Assembly (NCBI RefSeq): GCF_000430585.1
Contig: NZ_AUMH01000003.1
Location: 142,882-206,881 of the forward strand
DNA: 64,000 nucleotides
Source: Alicyclobacillus herbarius DSM 13609
GTDB taxonomy: Bacteria; Bacillota; Bacilli; Alicyclobacillales; Alicyclobacillaceae
Direction of reading: 5' to 3'
Position numbers and translations under genes: made by a program. The notes below the pieces were generated by a model. It made no database searches. It saw nothing but the letters and a program-made list of their open reading frames with translations, and had not been told where the DNA came from. Each line of letters opens with the position of its first letter. Position 1 is the stretch's first letter. Positions 51,677 through 60,646 of this stretch are shown piece by piece.

Positions 51677-52189
51677 ATGTCAAGATTGATCTATTGGGGA
51701 CGAATGAACTACCGCTGTCATGAGTTGTTCATCGCTGCAACCGATGCTGGTCTGTGCGCCATCACCCTGCCCAACGAATCGTGGGACAATTTTGCGGATT
51801 GGGCGAAAAACACAGCTAGGACTCAGGCCCTGCTGGAGGAACCGAGTCGCGTAGAATCGTACGCCCTGCAATTGCAGGAGTACTTTGCTGGACGCCGGCA
51901 AACCTTCACCCTTCCACTGGACCTTTTCGGAACGGCCTTTCAAAAATCAGTCTGGGAAGAATTGCAGCGTATCCCCTATGGATGCACGGTTTCCTATTCG
52001 GACGTAGCGGAGCGCATCGGTCGACCGAAGGCAGTGCGAGCGGTCGCCGGCGCCATCGCCGCCAACCCGATTCCGTTCGTCATCCCATGCCATCGAGTGA
52101 TTGGCAAAGACGGGCGCCTGGTGGGTTATGCGGGCGGGCTCGAGTTGAAGGCTGAACTCTTGCAAATGGAGTGTGGGATACAGGTGTGA
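51677..52189 (+). CDS. ogt: Methylated-DNA--protein-cysteine S-methyltransferase (Ogt type)
   Basis: Suicide DNA-repair protein of 170 residues that takes methyl groups from O6-methylguanine. FGTAFQKSVWEELQRIPYG and the helix-turn-helix with AVRAVAGAIAANP, in which the Arg finger flips the base, lead to the active site IPCHRVIG with the acceptor Cys. ATG 51677 follows GGGGGGTGAA. Monocistronic. Confidence 0.93.
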   Translation: MSRLIYWGRMNYRCHELFIAATDAGLCAITLPNESWDNFADWAKNTARTQALLEEPSRVESYALQLQEYFAGRRQTFTLPLDLFGTAFQKSVWEELQRIPYGCTVSYSDVAERIGRPKAVRAVAGAIAANPIPFVIPCHRVIGKDGRLVGYAGGLELKAELLQMECGIQV

Positions 52190-52270
52190 TGACCTGTTTG
52201 CCCGCGCCCCCATGATATCCTGAGCATGACGAACTTGGGATAAGAAGAGAATACGGAACGGAGGATCCTG

Positions 52271-52639
52271 ATGATTAAGATTAAGTTTTGCACGATCCCG
52301 GTCGCCGACCAGGACCGGGCCCTTAAATTTTACACTGAGAAATTAGGGTGCGAAGTCTTAACCGACCAACCGTTTGGAAACGGATCTCGCTGGATAGAGG
52401 TGGCCTGGCCGGGACGTGAGACTGCGTTCGTGCTGTTTACGCCGCCAGGTATGAGCGATCGCGTCGGAGGATTTGCCATGGCGTCCCTCAGTACGGACAA
52501 CATTGACGAAGTGTATAAGGAGTTTACCGCTCGCGGTGTCGAATTTGTCGAACCCCCAACCGACCAACCGTGGGGAAGGCAAGCCATCTTCAAGGACAGC
52601 GAGGGCAACTCGTTCGTCCTTGTTCAGGAGCGGAGTTAA
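52271..52639 (+). CDS. VOC-superfamily (glyoxalase-like) protein
   Basis: A 122-residue protein with two beta-alpha-beta-beta-beta modules: IPVADQDRALKFYTEKLGCEV and the paired FKDSEGNSFVLVQE end. Metal-ligand positions of true glyoxalases are only partly kept, so lactoylglutathione lyase activity is not implied. ATG 52271 follows GGAGGATCCTG. Confidence 0.8.
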   Translation: MIKIKFCTIPVADQDRALKFYTEKLGCEVLTDQPFGNGSRWIEVAWPGRETAFVLFTPPGMSDRVGGFAMASLSTDNIDEVYKEFTARGVEFVEPPTDQPWGRQAIFKDSEGNSFVLVQERS

Positions 52640-52659
52640 GCCTCTTGGGGGCTCACGAA

Positions 52660-52695
52660 AACTGGCCCAGTTTCCTTGCTGTAGCTGGGCCAGTT
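52660..52695. terminator. Bidirectional hairpin between the VOC and subtilase genes
   Basis: AACTGGCCCAG (52660-52670) and CTGGGCCAGTT (52685-52695) are exact complements with a 14-base loop. On the plus strand GTTCC follows; on the minus strand TTCGTGAG follows. It lies between convergent genes. Confidence 0.65.
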
Positions 52696-52706
52696 GTTCC
52701 AACCTC

Positions 52707-55700
52707 TTATTGCCCAACCGGAGTCAGAGAACCCCACTCATACATGTACCACTGCCATTTATTCCCCAAACCATCTGTATACACAATCCAATAGCACAGA
52801 TCATCGCTAATCCGATTAGCTGGCTTCTGTAGAGTGATAGTCGAAATCCCCGCCTGAACCGTCTGGGGTTTGGGGGCCACGACTTCCTGACCCGAGAGAT
52901 CATAGGCCGAAAGGGCCACCTGTATCGGATGGTTCAGGTCCACCGTTAGGTTCAATGCATCGTGTTCCCATGGATATGCATCATCAGGGATAAGCTGTAC
53001 AGATTGCGAATTGAGCCAACCTGGATGCGGGTTTGCACTCAGAGTCCCTTGGATCTGACTCACGTTCCCAGCTTCACTGACCGTGCGAATCCGATACGTA
53101 AACGTACCCGACCACACATCGCAAATAAATCCGTCGTTATCATTTCCATCCCACGTGAAGAAGTGAATGCCAGCGGACTGACGCTGACTTGACGCAATCG
53201 TCCGAACCACTTGCCCACTCTCATCCAACACCTGAATGGTTGTTTGGGCCGGCTTGTCCAAACGATAGTAAACCTTGGCATAGACATTGTCGCCAAACAT
53301 GGTCCCCGAGGCGTCCAGTTGGGCCACGTCCGGAGCCACAATGTTCACCTTCGCCCGATCCACGTGAATCGTGCCCTTTGCCACCGTTTGCTGTGCGTGG
53401 TGATCGCGCAGTACAACCCTGTACGTGTAATCCCCGTCAGGCAGGTGTTGGCCCGAATTACTCTGCAAATTCCAAGTAAACGTATGGCTCCCCGCCGATT
53501 CGTTCTGATTCGTCACGGGTTCAGCCACGGTCTGTGAACCTTGCTGAATCGCGACGCTCACCTGTCCAGGTTTGTTCAGGGAGTAGGTGACCGACAGGGG
53601 GAATTTGGTGCTCGTGTTCACCTTGATATCCGCAGGCGCTGTCACCACCGGTGGACGCCAATCCTCGAGCGTAAACCGTGACGTCGTCAGGGTCTTCTGA
53701 TTACCAGCGACATCCTGGAAGGTAATAGTGAACTGATACGCACCTTCGGGCGCCAGGTGGCCGCTGTTTGTGCTGCCGTTCCAGGCAAGCTGGGCGGTCC
53801 CCTTACGCAGGGTACGATGGGTCCATAACGTCTTGATCAAATGACCATGCGCGTCGAGCACGCCCGCGGTGGCTGACACGGTTTCACCCACCGTGACGAC
53901 ACTGGTCACCTGATTCTTACCGGTGGCCCGAAAGCGTTGCGTTGTGGCCTTTGCCGATGCATCGACACGGGTGTCCAGCGTTATTGTCATCGACCGCTCT
54001 GCCCCATGGCGCTTATTTGCGGCCTGGCTGTCCAGGTGCAAGCGATAACTACCCTCCATCAATCGTTTGCCCCTAGGCCCCGCCCCATTCCACGTCAGAT
54101 GTTGATTCCCAGCCGAGAAGTTTTTGTCTGCAATGGTTTCAAGGTATTTCCCATTGGATGCATAGAGTTTGGCTGTGACCCGGGCCGACTTATCAAGGTG
54201 AAACGGGATTTGCACCGTGTGCTGCACAGACGGCGAAAAATCGAGCGAAGACTTACCGAGCGTGAGTATAGGCGGCGTATCATCCGTCACCTTGACCGTT
54301 TTGTGCTTGTACATTGTCTGATGCCCATTGGTGAGTTTGGCAATCAGGGTATAGGTTCCGCTTCCCACCCGCTTATGTTGATCCGTCAAGCCATCCCAAG
54401 ACGTTCGGATGGTGCCGCCTGAGCAAAGTTTATTTGATAGGAGTCTGCGCACCACATGGTGATGGCTGTCCTCCACATATACAGAGACAATACTGTATCC
54501 GGTGGTGTGAAACGACAGCGGCAGGCGGTTTGTCCCCTTCATGACATACCCCGTCGAGGCGGAAATGTCCGATACGGGAGACGGCGTGTCACGCAGGGCC
54601 CGATAAGCGTCGACGCGACCGTAGCCATAGTACTTGTCCCATCTGCGTGCCCCAAGGTCGATGGCCGATTTCTTCAGGATGGAAAACACTTGGTTCGGGC
54701 TGAGGAATGGATTCTTCGACAACACTAGAGCGGCGGTGCCAGTGACCACTGGGGCCGCCATAGAAGTCCCATCCGCCCATGCGAATCCGCCGACCACTGT
54801 GGACAGTATATCCTGACCAGGCGCTGCCAAATCCACGTACGATCCGTAGTTGGAGAAGCTGGTCAGCTTGTCCGACTCGTTAGTGGCGCTGACCCCTATC
54901 ACACCAGGCAGTGCGGCTGGGTATTCTGCGGCCGAGGTGTGGTCGTTGCCCGCAGCCGCGACCACTAACACCCCGTGCTCCTCGGCATAGTTCACCGCGT
55001 AACTGAGAACCTCGGAAGCGGTTGGCCCGCCGAGACTGAGGTTGATGATGTCCGCGCCTTCGTTCACCGCATACACGATTCCCCTGGCCACGTCCATATC
55101 GTCCGCCTCTTCCCCTACAAAAACATTGACCGGCAGGATACGGACATTGGGTGCAACGCCGACGGTACCGTGGCCGTTCATCGACGCAGCAATGATACCC
55201 GCAACGTGCGTAGCGTGATCGCCGGGGATGTAATCAGGCATATCGTCCACCACGTCATACGGATTCACGATGCGACCACGAAATTCAGAGTTGCTGACAT
55301 CGACACCATCATCCACCACGGCAACCGTTACGGATGAAGACCCGCGCGTGATATCCCACGCTTTCGGGGCTTCAATCTTTCTGAGGTACCATTGTTTCGA
55401 ATAATATGTATCATGAGGAGTCCATTCGCTGTGCAGCGTGTGATTGAGCGAAACCGACACGACCTGCGGGGTCTGCAGAAGACGACTCTGAGCAGAGAGC
55501 AACTGACTATCGGAGGAAAAATCAAAGACATAGAAGTCACCCACCGGCAGGTGGTCACCAACACGCGCCCCCACCTCGGCCGCTACTTGTCGCACTTCAG
55601 TTTCCGCAACCCCTGCACGAACTTGAACCACCAATTCATGGGGAACGTAATCCTGCTTCGCCATATCACCAAGGAGATTCATCCGCGCCACAAACGAAGA

Positions 55701-55814
55701 CTTGGACGATGAACTAGGCGGCGTCTGGCTGGCCCATACCATTGCGTCCCCACTCCAAAGCCAGCCAACACACACGACACCAGCCACCCCAAGCCACATT
55801 TTTCGTTTTTTCAT
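52707..55814 (-). CDS. Secreted subtilisin-like serine protease with FlgD/Ig-like repeats
   Basis: A 1035-residue exported protease. Signal peptide about 1-29; propeptide-like region about 55-125; S8 domain about 135-410 with the triad Asp168 (VVDDGVD), His203 (HATHVAG) and Ser351 (DGTSMAAP) and the oxyanion Asn290. Five repeats of about 100 residues follow, each with a W-[DN]-G-x(3-6)-G-x-L/V-x-x-G-x-Y motif (for example TWNGAGPRGKRLMEGSY), resembling FlgD-type Ig-like domains. They probably space the enzyme or bind the cell surface. ATG 55814 follows AAGGGTGG; a GTG three codons upstream overlaps that site. No sorting signal or membrane anchor at the C-terminus. Confidence 0.9.
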   Translation of the reverse strand: MKKRKMWLGVAGVVCVGWLWSGDAMVWASQTPPSSSSKSSFVARMNLLGDMAKQDYVPHELVVQVRAGVAETEVRQVAAEVGARVGDHLPVGDFYVFDFSSDSQLLSAQSRLLQTPQVVSVSLNHTLHSEWTPHDTYYSKQWYLRKIEAPKAWDITRGSSSVTVAVVDDGVDVSNSEFRGRIVNPYDVVDDMPDYIPGDHATHVAGIIAASMNGHGTVGVAPNVRILPVNVFVGEEADDMDVARGIVYAVNEGADIINLSLGGPTASEVLSYAVNYAEEHGVLVVAAAGNDHTSAAEYPAALPGVIGVSATNESDKLTSFSNYGSYVDLAAPGQDILSTVVGGFAWADGTSMAAPVVTGTAALVLSKNPFLSPNQVFSILKKSAIDLGARRWDKYYGYGRVDAYRALRDTPSPVSDISASTGYVMKGTNRLPLSFHTTGYSIVSVYVEDSHHHVVRRLLSNKLCSGGTIRTSWDGLTDQHKRVGSGTYTLIAKLTNGHQTMYKHKTVKVTDDTPPILTLGKSSLDFSPSVQHTVQIPFHLDKSARVTAKLYASNGKYLETIADKNFSAGNQHLTWNGAGPRGKRLMEGSYRLHLDSQAANKRHGAERSMTITLDTRVDASAKATTQRFRATGKNQVTSVVTVGETVSATAGVLDAHGHLIKTLWTHRTLRKGTAQLAWNGSTNSGHLAPEGAYQFTITFQDVAGNQKTLTTSRFTLEDWRPPVVTAPADIKVNTSTKFPLSVTYSLNKPGQVSVAIQQGSQTVAEPVTNQNESAGSHTFTWNLQSNSGQHLPDGDYTYRVVLRDHHAQQTVAKGTIHVDRAKVNIVAPDVAQLDASGTMFGDNVYAKVYYRLDKPAQTTIQVLDESGQVVRTIASSQRQSAGIHFFTWDGNDNDGFICDVWSGTFTYRIRTVSEAGNVSQIQGTLSANPHPGWLNSQSVQLIPDDAYPWEHDALNLTVDLNHPIQVALSAYDLSGQEVVAPKPQTVQAGISTITLQKPANRISDDLCYWIVYTDGLGNKWQWYMYEWGSLTPVGQ

Positions 55815-56193
55815 CTCGTCCACCCTTAACCCTTGATCGCGAAACTATACATATTCTAGCAACTTTTATCTGAAAGAGGTAGAGGAATCTTTTTTCATCT
55901 TGGTGGCGGCTGTTTGAATCGTGGCGCCGGCAAAACATATATTCGCCCTTAGCCGAGCCGCCCCGCTCTCGAGGCTGCCCTGTCTTTGTCCCGACAACTG
56001 GCCTTGCTCCGGATTCTTTGGCAGCACGAGCAAACCAAGCAAAGTCAATTTATCATCATTCTTCAGGAACTCTTTCAGGAGGATGAGTCCTCGACGTAAG
56101 ACCCGCATCTATCGCAAACTAAGTAAGGCCATGCGGACACTGTGGGCCATAGAGCCTCAACTGTGGAACAGGCACTGCTCAAAGAGGCAAGCT
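55815..56193. other. Intergenic region without a supported gene
   Basis: About 380 bases. An 80-codon frame on the minus strand (55866-56108) lacks a ribosome-binding site, and plus-strand frames have unnatural composition. GAGGA-TGAG-TCCTC (56080-56093) is a short hairpin. It carries the subtilase promoter region and the trailer of the DMT transporter gene. Confidence 0.4.
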
Positions 56194-57180
56194 CTATCTG
56201 GCTGCCGCGGGCTGGCGCGCCAATATGACCACAGTGGCAAGAATGCACGCCCCTCCCAGCATGGCAAGTACGCCCATGTGCACATGCAAACACGCAACCG
56301 CAATGATGGCAGCAGACAGCGGTTCACCACACGACAGGACGCTTGCTTCAGAAGCGGAGATATATTTCAGGCTCGCGATATAGACGTAAAACGCAATCAG
56401 GGTTCCAAACACCACGACAAAACCAACGAGACCCCAGATGCCCAGTGAACTCTGGCCGGTAAAATACCAAGGTGGCGCAATAAAGGACATCCCGATGCCA
56501 CCAATGAACATCGCCCAGCCCACAACCGTCGCTGCACCGTATCTGTGCAACAAAGGCTGCGGGTACAGCGAATAGAAGGCCAGCGTAATGGCGGACACCA
56601 CTCCCCATAGGACAGCCAAAGGAGCCACCGAAAAGCTGTGGATATCGCCATTGGTGACCAGAAAAAAGGCACCAATAAGCGCGAGAACGACCGACAACAC
56701 CTGCGGGCCACTCGGCATGCGCCGCGTGCGCCATGCGACGTACACGGTGATGAACATGGGACCCATGTACTGAAGTATCGTTCCCGTGGCGGCATTACCA
56801 TAGGAAATGGACGCAAAATAGGAGTACTGTACCCCCAGCAAACCGACAATCCCGAAGAGGACCAGCTTTCCAGCGTCTCGTTTATCCTTCCACACCGCCA
56901 GTACCTGCCTGGGACCGGATCTGATGGCACTCGCCGCCAAAAGCAGTAGGCCCGCTACACTCATGCGCACCGTAACCAACCAACCGGGCGTGAACCCGTA
57001 CCGCTGAAACAACACTTGGGCAATCGTCCCCGACACCCCCCAAAGCACAGCCCCCAGAAGCACCATGGAAAGCCCCTTGAAACGGTCGAATTTCATACCC
57101 ATCACTGCAGTCGATGGCGTTTCATCCGGAGCTGGCGATAGAGAATCCGCAAAGTTCAGTTTCGATTCGGTGTATTCCAA
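56194..57180 (-). CDS. EamA-family (DMT) transporter
   Basis: A 328-residue membrane protein with ten segments in two EamA repeats: GLSMVLLGAVLWGVSGTIAQ starts the first and LAVLWGVVSAITLAFYSLYPQ the second; ISASEASVLSCGEPLSAAIIA is the typical late motif. Drug/metabolite exporters of this type move amino acids or other metabolites. The start is TTG 57180, seven bases after AAAGGTGG, giving a 27-residue soluble lead before the first helix; ATG 57099 is an alternative. Confidence 0.85.
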   Translation of the reverse strand: MEYTESKLNFADSLSPAPDETPSTAVMGMKFDRFKGLSMVLLGAVLWGVSGTIAQVLFQRYGFTPGWLVTVRMSVAGLLLLAASAIRSGPRQVLAVWKDKRDAGKLVLFGIVGLLGVQYSYFASISYGNAATGTILQYMGPMFITVYVAWRTRRMPSGPQVLSVVLALIGAFFLVTNGDIHSFSVAPLAVLWGVVSAITLAFYSLYPQPLLHRYGAATVVGWAMFIGGIGMSFIAPPWYFTGQSSLGIWGLVGFVVVFGTLIAFYVYIASLKYISASEASVLSCGEPLSAAIIAVACLHVHMGVLAMLGGACILATVVILARQPAAAR

Positions 57181-57207
57181 CTCAGTCCCACCTTTTATCT
57201 AGAGGTT

Positions 57208-57640
57208 TCATCCGATCCGTCCGTACCGCGGTTTTTCGTCGGGATCGGACTCGACCGAAAATGACTCAGTCTCCTTATACGCATGCGCACTCTCCAGATA
57301 GCCGCACGTCTGAAAACCACACTTTTTATAGATCCGCTTGGCAACGTCATCGATAGGAAAAACCCATAATGAAGCGCAACCGCGAATCTTCGCCTCTTCC
57401 TGCACCCGTCGCAACAAGGGTCTGACAAATCCGCGTCCGCGAAACGCCTCCACAATGCCGACAGACTCGACTCGAGCGTGGCGACCGTGCATGAACAGAC
57501 AGGCCACTCCTGCGGGAATTGTTCTCGTTCCAGTACAAATACCCCCAGTCCTGCGACTTGGCGTGCGCAAACGAACTCTTGTAGGCATGCTCCATTTCAA
57601 CGATGATTGCAGTATCCACAATCGACACTCCCGACGTCAC
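57208..57640 (-). pseudogene. GNAT acetyltransferase with an internal frameshift
   Basis: Two frames together make one GNAT protein. The first (from 57640) encodes VDTAIIVEMEHAYKSSFAHA and DWGYLYWNENN; after about 57520 the homology continues one frame over as IPAGVACLFMHGRHARVESV, then VEAFRGRGFVRPLLRRVQEE (motif A) and IYKKCGFQTCGY. A one-base change near 57515-57525 explains this. Either a young pseudogene or a sequencing error. Confidence 0.7.
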
Positions 57641-57680
57641 TCCAGAATGTGAGATGCTACACTATCGCGCGGTCTAAGAG

Positions 57681-58307
57681 TTATTTCGAACACCTGCAGC
57701 CTTCGGTTGGAGATCTATCCGAAATCGAGGTGAGGGACTCCCATTCTTCTCGGAGGACTCCCATCCGAATCGAGTCATAATACTGTCCCTGATAGTACCT
57801 ACACTTTCGCAAACGTCCTTCCAGTTTCATACCCAGCTTTTCCGCACACCGCATCATTCGTTGGTTGCCCGACCAGGTAGTCAGTCCAATTCTCGGCAGC
57901 GACGGCATCGACTCAAACAAGTGACCTATCCACAGCCGCAGCGCCCGTGTTCCAATCCCTCCGCTCCAATAAGCCGGATCGTAAATGACAATGCCCACTT
58001 CCAGCCAATTCGACGCTCTGTGTTCCCAATAATAAGAAACCGTGCCAATCAATTTTCCATAGACCTCAAGCGCGCACCGCGACGGAACCTCGTCGTCCCT
58101 AGACAATTCCTGTTTGAGCTCGTTGCAAAACGAATCAAAGTCTTGATACTCGAGGGGGAAATATGGTGCATCCCACTTTTTCCATTCCGGAGTGGGTTCT
58201 CCGTATATGTACTGCCATAAGGTTACGTAGTCACGGTCTTCAATCGAGCGAATCGTAATCTCGCCGTCCGTCAGGCATGTTTGCGTCGGTCTTACATGAT
58301 CGGTCAT
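57681..58307 (-). CDS. RimJ/RimL-type GNAT acetyltransferase
   Basis: A 208-residue GNAT protein of the ribosomal-protein/aminoglycoside-like class: ITIRSIEDRDYVTLWQYIYG at the N-terminus, VGIVIYDPAYWSGGIGTRAL as motif A, and NQRMMRCAEKLGMKLEGRLRKCRYYQGQYYD as motif B with the usual C-terminal aromatic strand. Such enzymes acetylate protein N-termini or antibiotics; the target is unknown. It starts 40 bases upstream of the frameshifted GNAT gene on the same strand. Confidence 0.85.
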   Translation of the reverse strand: MTDHVRPTQTCLTDGEITIRSIEDRDYVTLWQYIYGEPTPEWKKWDAPYFPLEYQDFDSFCNELKQELSRDDEVPSRCALEVYGKLIGTVSYYWEHRASNWLEVGIVIYDPAYWSGGIGTRALRLWIGHLFESMPSLPRIGLTTWSGNQRMMRCAEKLGMKLEGRLRKCRYYQGQYYDSIRMGVLREEWESLTSISDRSPTEGCRCSK

Positions 58308-59619
58308 AACGAATCCCCCTTCCCCCGCGGCAAGCTTGTTAGCCGACGGGATGCATCTTCACTTTCGTTCTTCAAAAACCTGCGTGAGACTCCCCAACCG
58401 ATGAGCCCAAGTGTCACAGGATACAAGCACGCCCATCCGCTGAATGGATACAGACCGCGCTGCTCAAAAGTGCAATCCATGCCATGATTCTCGCACCGGG
58501 CTTGGAACGACCGACCAATTTTAGTGCGGACGCCATGGCAATCATGTACAGGACTAAGAACAAGACGCTGGGCCACGGAACGAGCGCACCGACACTCACA
58601 TGACAGACCATGTAGAGGGTGAGTACCACGACAAAGTCGATTCCCAAAGCATACAGGACAATGGTGGGAGTGTGGAACCGAGAATGTAACCGAGCGAAGA
58701 TGTCAGGAAACACCCCATCACGTGCTTGACTGTACACCATTCGGGAAAAGCCGCCCACATTCCCGTGGATGGCGACTATCGTAATGAAAAGCGCGGCCAC
58801 CCCAGTCACAATGCTGCCGAATCTCCCCAAACCCACCGTGACCAGCTGGCTGAGCGGGGCTGCCACTTCCTTGCTTCCGTATGCGTGCGTCCCCACCGTC
58901 ACGACGGATAAAGCGATATATAACCCGGCCACGAGAAGCGGCGCCGTTAGAAAGGTTCGCCGCAAGTCCCGCTCGGGGTTTTGAAACTCCTCAGCCAGGT
59001 GGACAATCATCTCCCATCCAACATAGCACCAGAAGATCTCCACAGCGGACGAGAATATCGGTCGAAAGCCGTAGGGAACCAGCGGATGAAAGTTGGCCCA
59101 TTTCATGTGCGGAGCCGCCGCCACAATGGCCGTGAACATCAACAAGACAATCATCGCAAGAAATAGCACTTGTGTCCACGCTGCCAACCCAATTCCCCGC
59201 CGATGCAAGTAGAGGGACCCTCCCAGCATGAGGGCGGCCAACCCGAGTGCGGTCCAATGCGGGAATTGGCACACCGCGGCCACATAGTCGGCTCCGACCA
59301 AAGCAATGATGGGTACCCCAATCGGAATCGTCCCGAGGCAAAGCCAGGCTGTGATTCGGCCGGCTGTCGATCCGAATGCCACACGGGCATATTCGACGAT
59401 TCCTCCGGCATGAGGATAGCTCGCTCCCAAGGTCCCGATGACCCAGGCAACCGGAAAAGATAAAAGGGAAACGAAGATCCATGCCAGGATAGACGCTGGG
59501 CCAGCTTGTTGTGCGGTCATGGCCGGCAAGATAAGAACACCGGACCCGAGTACGGCGCCAATCGCCAGAGCGCTGCCCTCCACCCACGTCAGACGCCGGT
59601 GAAGCTGTAAATCGCTCAT
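58304..59619 (-). pseudogene. APC-family amino acid permease with a 3' frameshift
   Basis: About 11 membrane segments of an APC permease: LTWVEGSALAIGAVLGSGVLI, HAGGIVEYARVAFG, and CYVGWEMIVHLAEEFQNPERDL. The frame stops at 58414 after SAVCIHSADGRACIL (401 residues), but from about 58465 the neighbouring frame continues sensibly as LYPFSGWACLYPVTLGLIGW and GVSRRFLKNESED, a final membrane segment and tail, to a stop at 58304. One inserted or deleted base near 58460 would restore an approximately 435-residue protein. Only the last helix is affected, so the product might still work. ATG 59619 follows GGAGG. Divergent from the LysR gene. Confidence 0.75.
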
Positions 59620-59705
59620 GAAACAAGTGCCTCCTATCGCCTTATCTTCCCTATCCACCTTACCGCCGTGGTATCATCTTGTCATACGATAGTTCAGATA
59701 CGGTT

Positions 59706-59722
59706 TATCGATTGGATCGATA
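59706..59722. promoter_or_regulatory. Palindromic candidate operator for the LysR regulator
   Basis: TATCGATTGGATCGATA is a perfect palindrome of two 7-base arms around TGG, and fits the T-N11-A rule of LysR-type sites. It ends two bases before the lysR ribosome-binding site, in the divergent gap with the permease gene. Confidence 0.5.
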
Positions 59723-59734
59723 GGAGGAGTTCCA

Positions 59735-60646
59735 GTGGAACTTCGGCACCTTCGCACGTTCAAGACCCTGGCGGAAGAGCTGAGTTACACACGGACGGCG
59801 GAACGACTCAGCTACGCTCAATCCAGTGTAACCGCTCAAATCCAGACTTTAGAACGCGAATTTGGAGTGCAGCTCATCGAGCGAATCGGCAAGCGAATCC
59901 GCCTGACAGAGGCGGGAGAGCGGCTGTTGCGATACGCGGATGACATCTTGCGGCTGACCGAAGAGGCATTTACGGTCGTGCCGGGGGATACGGATCCACG
60001 AGGCACGCTCACCATCGGGGTCGTTGAGAGCCTGTGCACGTACCGTCTGGCACCGGTATTCATGGCGTTTCGAGCTCAGTACCCACAAGTGGAGCTTTTA
60101 TTTCGTACCGGCATCTGCGCTGATCTTCGCAAACAGGTGGCCCAGGGGCATTTAGACCTAGCGTTCACGTTGGAAGAGTGTTGCGAAGACGATCGACTTT
60201 CCTGTGAAGCACTGAAAACGGAGCCGATGCTGCTTCTGGCCCATCCGGATCACCAGCTTGTCGAGACAAAGTCCGTATCGCCTTGTGACCTTGACGGGGA
60301 AACCATCCTGGTCACAGAACCTGGCTGCAGCTACCGCTTGATGTGGGAGCAGTCGTTGGCAGCGGCTGGGTGTACGAATCCAAAGATTGAATTTGCAAGT
60401 GTGGAAGCGATAAAGCAGTTTGCCATCGCGGGCCTTGGTGTGACCTTGTTACCCGCGATGGCCGTAAAGTCAGAGGTAGAAAGCGGCCTGCTCCGACCAC
60501 TTGCCTGGCGTGGCCCCGAGTTCCCGGTGGTTACCCAAATGTGCTGGCGCAAGGACAAATGGCTTACGCCTGCACAACGTGCCTTCATGGATTTTACAAG
60601 AGAAGCCCTGCTAGACTATGGCAGCACATTTCCTGCCGCACGGTAG
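59735..60646 (+). CDS. LysR-family transcriptional regulator
   Basis: 303 residues with the classic N-terminal winged helix MELRHLRTFKTLAEELSYTR and QSSVTAQIQTLEREFGVQLIER, a linker helix and a two-lobed effector domain from about 90 (GTLTIGVVESLCTYRLAP). The start is GTG 59735 behind AGGAGGAG. It is divergent from the permease gene, so control of that gene and of itself is likely; the inducer may be an amino acid. The 3' end overlaps the convergent aldo/keto reductase gene by 31 bases. Confidence 0.9.
   Translation: MELRHLRTFKTLAEELSYTRTAERLSYAQSSVTAQIQTLEREFGVQLIERIGKRIRLTEAGERLLRYADDILRLTEEAFTVVPGDTDPRGTLTIGVVESLCTYRLAPVFMAFRAQYPQVELLFRTGICADLRKQVAQGHLDLAFTLEECCEDDRLSCEALKTEPMLLLAHPDHQLVETKSVSPCDLDGETILVTEPGCSYRLMWEQSLAAAGCTNPKIEFASVEAIKQFAIAGLGVTLLPAMAVKSEVESGLLRPLAWRGPEFPVVTQMCWRKDKWLTPAQRAFMDFTREALLDYGSTFPAAR

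Noticed and set aside
55866..56108. 80-codon minus-strand frame between the subtilase and DMT transporter genes
   Set aside because: No ribosome-binding site, no family, and a composition only partly protein-like.
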